DNA of 64,000 nt from Fallopia convolvulus (Eukaryota; Streptophyta; Magnoliopsida; Caryophyllales; Polygonaceae), in assembly GCA_964016875.1 (NCBI GenBank), contig OZ024736.1, positions 3,975,001-4,039,000 of the forward strand, read 5' to 3'. Below are positions 58,101 to 64,000 of this stretch, piece after piece. Positions within the stretch are counted from its first letter, which is position 1; each line of letters starts with the position of its first letter. The position numbers and the translations under genes are program-made. The notes under the pieces were generated by a model. It was not told where the DNA came from and searched no databases. It was given only the letters and a program-made list of their open reading frames with translations.

Positions 58101-58629
58101 TGATCTTGTTGGTGGAGCCGTCATGGGACGTCTTCCTATCATACTGCCATGGACGACCTAAAAGAATATGACAAGCCTGCGTGGGGACTACATCACAAAG
58201 GACGTCGTCCTCATAGGGTCCAAGTTTGATAGAAACAAGCACTTGTTTGGACACTCTAAGCTCACCACAATCGTTCATCCAATGCAGTTTATAGGGACGC
58301 GGGTGTGTGACTTGGGATAGTTGAAGTTTTTCGACCATTTCCTCACTAGCAATGTTACAACAACTACCACTATCAATAATCATATTACACACTTTTCCCT
58401 TAATTGAGCAGCGAGTATGGAACAAATTTTCCCTTTGATTGTCATCACACGGGGACGGTTTAGCATGAAGAGTTCGCCTAGCAATAAGGGACTCTCCTGA
58501 CTCATACTCAATTTCTTCCTCAGCATTTTCTTCATCAATAGGCTCAATTTCATCATTTTCACTCTCGGTTTCATATTGGCCCGATTGATTAATAAGAAGC
58601 GTTTTCAAGTTGGGATAGTCCTTGTACAT
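54689..58629 (-). pseudogene. CRM-like pol polyprotein
   Basis: The frame 56,536-58,629 (697 codons) has protease IIDSG (Asp86), reverse transcriptase with [10 protein letters not shown] (YFDD at residues 467-470) and RNase H VECDASG (Asp616). In the reverse transcriptase the usual MPFGLTNAP reads MPFDLTNAP (residue 440). After a frameshift near 56,540 the integrase frame 55,735-56,421 has the HHCC finger (His62, His69, Cys99, Cys102) and catalytic Asp131 and Asp192. Another shift near 55,770 leads to the segment with TDGQTE (catalytic Glu) and the frame 55,451-55,738. A TAG at 55,451 interrupts. The last frame (54,689-55,417) has DLVWVHLRKERF and runs into the LTR. Confidence 0.92.
55161..55174 (-). 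other. Polypurine tract of the CRM-like element
   Basis: On the minus strand GAAGGGGAGGA directly before the LTR start TGATGAGGG. It lies inside the pol frame (encodes QEGEDDEG), as expected for CRM elements. Confidence 0.8.
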
Positions 58630-58638
58630 GTGTCCTCT

Positions 58639-59952
58639 TCATTGGCATTTGAAACAAACAATGTCTCTATTCCTAGGAGTAGGGTTAGGAGTACTTCCTT
58701 TAGGGACTGCTGAAGACCCATTATGAACGCCTTTGTTGCTGGAGGAATTGTTAGCTGGGACGCCGCTTCGTCCTGCTTGATTTCCAAAGTTGCCAGTTGG
58801 ATTTCCTCTTTCCTTCGGATGGGTGGCGTCCTTTCCATGGGATGGACGTTCACCTCGGTTGTTCTTCCAAGAGGTAGGCTGGCTTCCCATATTGCGTCCT
58901 TGACTCTTGGCTTTGTTTTTCCTTTCTACTTTTATGGCTAAATGAAGAAGGTCAGTCATAGTAGAGTAAGGATATAAATCAACTTCATGAGCTAAGGACG
59001 TATGTAAGACTCGGAGGAACCTGGCCATTGTGGTTTCATCGTCCTCAACCACGTTGGCTCTTACCATGTCCACTTGCATGGCGTTGAAGGCTTCCTCGAC
59101 ACTCATGGAACCTTGCTTAAGATTTTCCAATCTTTGGCGAAGTTCACGAGCGTAATGTTGGGGAATGAAGTGTCCTCGCATCAAGGCCTTCATTTGCTCC
59201 CAATTGGTGATTGGTGCGTTCAGATTTCGCCTTCTTTCTTTGATTAGGTTGTCCCACCAGATGAGGGCATAACCATTAAACTCTAGAGTGGGGAGTTGCA
59301 CCTTCTTGGCTTCGGGAAAGTTGTGGCAATTCCAGATTTGCTCGATCTTGGTTTCCCATTCCATGTACACATCTGGATCACATTTCCCTTCGAAGGACGG
59401 GATTTTTACTTTGATTTTGCCGATGCTGTCCTGTTCAGCTTCCCTGGGACGCCTTGGACGCCGGTCTCAATTTCTTCGTTCGGAGTAATGTTCCCATTCT
59501 TCTTCTTCCATAGACGTTCCTGCGTACTCCGAGATCCCTGTTCTTCTTGGAGGACGTCTATGTTCCTGATAAGCTTGAAAGTCATGGGGTTGGGGATGTC
59601 TCGTCCGAATGGGCGATGGACTTTGAGTTGGGGAACTCCCTTGCTCATGATTTCCACGAAATCGAAAGCTTGGGTTCTCTTCCCTGACTTGGCTTGGGCC
59701 GTCACGATGATAGGACGTGATGGCCACATTTGGATCGACTCTAGGTGGATTAGTCTCTTGGGATGGGACGGCAGGGCGGACTGGTTGGACGTTCCCGGAT
59801 TGGGACGTTGCTATAGTCCTTGTCTCGATGGCCGTCATTCTTTGGTTGAGGGCAGAGAGGGAATTGTTGATGGTTCTGAGTAAGTTCATCACCTCTGGCT
59901 GCTCTTGGCTGGGACTGGCTGAACGCTGGGAGATTCTTCCTTCCTGAGACAT
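58639..59952 (-). pseudogene. CRM-like gag
   Basis: Starts MSQEGRISQRS at 59,952; a Pro/Arg-rich N-terminal part runs to ~59,467. After a shift the gag core is read at 58,639-59,370 (preceded by KIPSFEGKCDPDVY) with EWETKIEQIWNCHNF, WWDNLIKERR and LRQRLENLKQG. The zinc knuckle reads [17 protein letters not shown]: a stop lies within it and the last Cys is Tyr. A basic Gly/Asn-rich linker precedes the knuckle. Gag would package the RNA; the damaged finger and frameshifts rule that out here. Confidence 0.9.
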
Positions 59953-60893
59953 GATAACACAACAAACTATAAGTAAAGATGTTAAGAATTAGTCCAAAAT
60001 CCAAAATTTCTCGCTTATGTTTCGCTCGCACTCACGCCCGTTGTGTGTGGAGGTTTGTTGTAATCTGCTTGGGAAGTATCAAAGCTCAAACACGAGATTA
60101 GTTCTAATGGATAGAATCAAAGGACGGAAAATGAAAGATAGGGACGGAGAGGTCAAACCTGACTAAGCCGTACTCACCTTGAGTTCCTTCACCGAACTGC
60201 ACTTGGAGTGATGTCAATGAAAAGGACGTTTCAAGTATAAGGACGCGGCTTTTAAGGACGGTTTGAGGGTTCTCCAAACTTTTCTTCCAACTTCCAAAAC
60301 GGTCCAGAACCTAGAAGAGAAGAGAATGAATACTTGCACTTCTCGACTTAGTTCTGCGTCGTCCTTGATTGGCTTTCTATCTCCCAAGCTGGTTGCCTTA
60401 TTTTGGCTTTCCACTTGGTTACTCCTCTTTTTTTTTTGAAAGATTTTTTTTCTCTTTTTTTTTTTGATTAGCTCAAATCAACTTTCTGACTCGAACTAAG
60501 AACGATTCATGCAAATAGAGAATAAGAGAGATAGGGAAGGTGGCTTTGGAACGCGTGGTAGTGGAGATCGTTGTGGAGGGGACCGATGGACGATTATATG
60601 AGAGATTGACGATAATGAAGGACTGTGTTGTGGAATGATATAGGGGATAGGGACGGTTGGGACTTGGTTAGGGACTGTGTCTGGACAAGGGACGACAATC
60701 ACTGCGCAAGTAACAATCTGACAAAGTACTATCAAGTTGATTAAAGAGTAAGGATTAATCAAACCTGACCTGGGACTTCTTTTTGCTGTTTTTGATTTAT
60801 GGCGGAGTGGATGAGAAGGGACGCCTTCGACGGAGAAGCACCTTTCTCAAATCTGGGAATTCGACTAGAAAGGACGGGTTCGTCACAACCCGA
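59953..60893 (-). other. 5' leader of the CRM-like element
   Basis: About 940 bases between primer site and gag, with no conserved frame. A T-rich double tract lies at 60,427-60,472 (A-rich on the element strand). GGACG words are frequent, as they are throughout this element. Confidence 0.6.
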
Positions 60894-60905
60894 GCTCTGA
60901 TACCA
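60894..60905 (-). other. Primer-binding site of the CRM-like element (initiator tRNA-Met)
   Basis: On the minus strand TGGTATCAGAGC, a few bases after the 5' LTR end, the standard chromovirus site. Confidence 0.92.
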
Positions 60906-60909
60906 AATT

Positions 60910-61911
60910 TGATGCGGGGTTTCCTTGGGAGGATAGCCGCGGGGTGGCCCAATCTTTTAGAACGAACCCAAAACTCGAAAGGACGCGAAAAAAAGGTGAT
61001 CAAGGATAAAAGGGGGATATGAGTCTGACCCAACGGACAACCAGGAAGTCCACGCTGCCTCTAAAGCGTGACCCAACGGGAATCGACGTAGACCCAATCT
61101 CTTACAACCAACCACGACTGGTAGAACTACGCTGCCTTTAAAGCGCAACCCGGATCCAAAGCGGAAGGAGTGTGTCTAAGGACGGCAAGAGGCACCACGT
61201 TGCTTTTAAAGCGTAACACAACTTACACGAACTAAACTAAGGGTTCTCACAACCTAAGTGTGAAGGAATTCTTATTCCTCATGAGCTTCGGATAGAGGTG
61301 CATTCAAGCAAACCATTCATTCAATCAACAAAGCTGTTATTACATCCTCAAACAGAGGTATTTATAGAATTCAAACTAGGGTTTGAAATAGCACAAAAAC
61401 AAGATAAGATGAAGCCCATAACAAGTCGACCCATTAAGACTACAAGACAAGAACAATTAAAAATAAGTCAAAGGGGACAACTTGGGCACAGGAAGCTTTC
61501 CATTGGCTGGCGCTCTGCACAGAAAAGGACTCGGGGACACAGGCAGGCGCTGGCGGCTTCCTATTGGTCGAGGCTCTACGAGGGGAAGACCCAGGCGCCA
61601 AATGCGGCGTTGTAGGGGCTGCAGGGAGGGGACCACTTGGAGGGACGCCTTCCATACTTGAGCTCTTGCCAGATGCTGCGAAGGACGCCGCTGGGACTTG
61701 TGTTTCTCGAGCGTTGCAGACGCTTGCGAAGCACACGGCTTTGGCAACGGACGCTTCTCCTTCCTTGGCTTCCTTTCTGATGATGAACTTTACGAAGGAG
61801 TTCATCTCTCTTTGAAGCTTCTTTGCTTGAGTTCGGGTGAGAGGCCCTGGCCTTAGCAAAGTTGGGACGCTAGGGGGAAGTTGGGACGCTTGGCTTGATG
61901 GTCCCTCATCA
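60910..61911 (-). repeat. 5' LTR of the CRM-like element
   Basis: 1,002 bp partner of 54,159-55,160, same ends TGATG...CATCA on the plus strand. The differences are mostly single-base changes plus two compensating one-base indels near 61,581-61,615. Confidence 0.95.
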
Positions 61912-61916
61912 ACCAT

Positions 61917-62386
61917 CATTACCCCGCCTTGACCACCGAGTTAATGGAGACCTTTGAGAACAACATTGGTGAGCTTGGGGATGATGGAACGGTGTCTTTC
62001 CAACTTTGCAACAAGAGGCACAGGTATAAGATTGAGCAGTTGGCCGCCTTGTTCGTGTTCCCGTGTCCGATGGTTGAGTATGACTTTCATGAAGGCAAGA
62101 TTGATGAGATTTGGCAATAAACCACCGGAATGCATGAGTGGACTCATAATTCTACGAGTTCAAAGATGGCTAGTCTCTTATTCCGGATTTTGGTGAGGTT
62201 GCTTGGATGCACAATCTATACTAGACAATAGTTGCACAAGCCGACAAGAGAGGAGTTGATTTGCCTTCGGATGATGCTCTTCAACACTCCTCCCGCCTTG
62301 AACCTCACTTGGGAGTGGGTGAAGCATGTTGACCAATTCGAGGGCAAGAATAGGATTTATTTTGGAGGGATGATTACCCGGTTAGC
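61917..62386 (+). pseudogene. ORF1 of element E, central part
   Basis: Continues from 54,158: ALTTELMETFENNIGELG, FQLCNKRHRYKIEQL, FPCPMVEYDFHEGKIDEIW, then stops near 62,118 and 62,229, and on to TWEWVKHVDQFEGKNRIYF and GGMITRLA. It is cut at 62,386 by an LTR of the C type. The C-terminal domain is missing. Confidence 0.82.
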
Positions 62387-63426
62387 TGATGTCTTGTTTT
62401 AGTCTAGTCTTTAGTGTCTTGTCTAGCTTAAATTTAGTTCCTTTTCCTTTCATTTTCTTAGATTCTTTTGCCTTTTAGCATTGGATTTCATATTTCACTT
62501 GAAATTGGAAACTATGCTAGTTTGTTTGATTTTTATAGGTTGTTCGAGGCTTTTGATCTAGTTCGTGGAGCTTGGATGGAGGCAAAGATGATCAAGGATC
62601 TCAAGAAAAATGGATGGAGCTTTCAAGGAAGGAAAACCATGAAGATCAAAGAAGAAAACAAGTGTAAAGGGCCAAGATCGAACCACTGATCGAGCCTTCC
62701 TAGTTCGAGTTCGAGCACCTCCGAAAAGTTAAGGCGTTTGAAGCGATCGAACCTCTCTAGGTTCGGGACCGAACCACCTCCGCTTCGAACAAGTGCCAGA
62801 TCACCTTGTTTTGTTCCAGTTTTCCATTTTTGCCATTAGGTTTTGGATGAGATGTATAAATAGGATGTTTTGGAGTCAGATTAGGGGGGCATACACAAAA
62901 ACACTTCCCCTTAGGGAGAGAATCGGATTTGGAGAGGGTATTAGGGAGAGTTTTGAGGGTTGGAGAGAAAATTCCTTCTCTCTTGTTGAGAGTGGGAAGT
63001 AGAGTGGGGAAGTAGAGATCAAGTTCGGATTTGGAGTTGTGGACTCGGTTTGTAAGTTACTTCTTTTTCCCTTTTATGCAATTCGAACCTCTTTGGATGA
63101 TGAGTTTGCTTAGATTTTGCTTTTGTTGCTTTATTGCCATGATTAGTGAGTAGTTAGCCTAGATCTTCGGGATGGGGCTTTGACCTAGCTCATTTAAGCT
63201 AGTATGAGCCCACTTCCATGAGTTTGAGTCTCTAGATCTAGTTATCTCTCTACACTTGAGCCTATTCCGGAGCGAAAACCGAGGAATGGGCCTTGTAATT
63301 GGCGAAGTAGCGAAAGGGAAAAGGCAACTGCAAGGTTCGATTCGAAGGGAAGAAGCGAAAGCCAATCGATCCCACGGTCAAGGGTGTAGAGAGGTTCGGA
63401 CGAAGTGAAAACCTCTCGATCCGCTA
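62387..63426 (+). repeat. LTR of C-type subfamily, 3' part missing
   Basis: TGATGTCTTG start, TATA box at 62,855, donor-like TTGTAAGT at 63,052. Cut about 1,040 bp in, at the point where another LTR of the same subfamily starts. Closely similar to the LTRs of element C. Confidence 0.88.
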
Positions 63427-64000
63427 TGTATGTCCTTTGTTTTAGTCTAGTCTTTAATGTCTTGTCTAGCTTAGATTTAGTTCCTTTTCCTTTCGTTTTC
63501 TTAGATGATTGTGCATTTTAGCATTGGATTTCATATTTCTCTTGAAATTGGAAACTATGTTAGTTTGTTTGATTTTTGTAGGTTGTTCGAGGCTTTTGAT
63601 CTAGTTTGTGGAGCTTGGATGGAGGCAAAGATGATCAAGGATCTCAAGAAAAATGGATGGAGCTTTCAAGGAAGGAAAACCATGATGATTAAAGAAGAAA
63701 ACAAGTGTAAAGGGCCAGGATCGAATAACTGACCGAGCCTGCCTAGTTCGAGCTCGAGCCACCTGCGAAAAGTTGAGGCGTTTGACGCGATTGAACCTCG
63801 CCAGGTTCGGGACCGAACCACCTCCGCTTCGAACAAGTGCCAGATCACCTTGTTTTGTTCCGGTTTTCCATTTTTTCCATTAGGTTTTGGATGAGATGTA
63901 TAAGTAGGATGTTTTCGGGTCATATTAGGGAGCCACACACAGAAACACTTCCCCTTAGGGAGAGAATCAGATTTGGATAGGAGATTAGGGAGAGTTTTGA
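63427..64000 (+). repeat. LTR of C-type subfamily, runs off the window
   Basis: Starts TGTATGTCCTTTG (one extra base against TGATGTCC). TATA-type TATAAGTAGG at 63,899. Inserted into or recombined with the preceding LTR at CTCGATCCGCTA. The rest of the element lies to the right of the window. Confidence 0.85.

Larger units (their letters stand above)
54159..61911 (-). mobile_element. CRM-like Ty3/gypsy chromovirus, nearly full length
   Basis: 7.75 kb, minus strand. Two LTRs of exactly 1,002 bp each (54,159-55,160; 60,910-61,911) with about two dozen differences by eye. Flanks ACCAC and ACCAT are a target duplication with one later change. Primer site for initiator tRNA-Met, gag, protease, reverse transcriptase, RNase H, integrase, then pol continuing through the polypurine tract into the 3' LTR with a GPLTRAQAKKLQ motif. 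That overlap and motif point to the CRM clade, which tends to target centromeric chromatin. Frameshifts and stops make it inactive. Confidence 0.9.
46094..62386 (+). mobile_element. Athila-like element E, split by three insertions
   Basis: Pieces: 46,094-47,324 (end of gag-protease, spacer motif and ORF1 leader), 51,849-51,977 (leader), 53,881-54,158 (ORF1 start) and 61,917-62,386 (ORF1 centre). The gaps are filled by a CACTA element, a solo LTR and a CRM-like element, each with its own target duplication. Joined flanks match element A in order. The element is cut at 62,386 by another LTR. Its 5' half is missing here and could be element B (23,346-26,993). Confidence 0.85.

Overview
This is a gene-free, repeat-dominated block of a flowering-plant nuclear genome. 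The evidence is plant-type Ty1/copia, Ty3/gypsy (Athila-like and CRM-like), CACTA and mariner-like elements, and captured fragments of three plant genes. I see no intact host gene. The only host-like coding piece outside transposons is a 23-codon C-terminal tail at the left edge. Nearly every element is broken by stops, frameshifts or later insertions, so the block is old and nested, probably pericentromeric.

Layout. 1-3,970: an unidentified C-terminal tail, a 3 x 180 bp tandem repeat, an AT-rich array of GTTCACAT words, and a decayed mariner-like transposase (minus). 3,970-10,468: a pair of ~190 bp inverted repeats enclosing a dead Ty1/copia element (minus), followed by a direct duplication of its LTR and flank around a Stowaway-type end. 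10,469-13,820: a long AT-rich block that looks like an antisense Tekay/Del-type LTR. 13,822-64,000: overlapping and nested members of one Athila-like Ty3/gypsy family (here A, B, B2, C, D, E) with ~1.4 kb LTRs, a tRNA-Asp-type primer site, a gag-protease gene and a second downstream gene (ORF1) of ATHILA type. Other insertions cut these: a 4.5 kb CACTA element (47,325-51,845), a 1.9 kb solo LTR (51,978-53,875) and a 7.75 kb CRM-like element (54,159-61,911).

How the pieces relate. Element C (37,380-45,643) sits inside the 3' LTR of D with a 5 bp duplication, GCGAT. The CACTA, the solo LTR and the CRM element are three separate insertions into one Athila-like copy, E, with target duplications CAT, GTTAT and ACCAC/ACCAT. 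Rejoining the flanks restores the leader and ORF1 of E.

The most interesting system is the Athila-like family itself. In every copy where the region can be read, gag-protease ends at the same place and is followed at once by a conserved spacer and ORF1. Reverse transcriptase, RNase H and integrase are absent. The family therefore looks like a stably amplified non-autonomous lineage driven by another element's polymerase. Its copies also share a splice-donor-like site inside the LTR, acceptor-like sites just before the gag and ORF1 start codons, repeated TAAGTATGGGGT motifs, and GGTTCGGTC/GACCGAACC modules whose exact spelling tends to be shared at several places within a copy.
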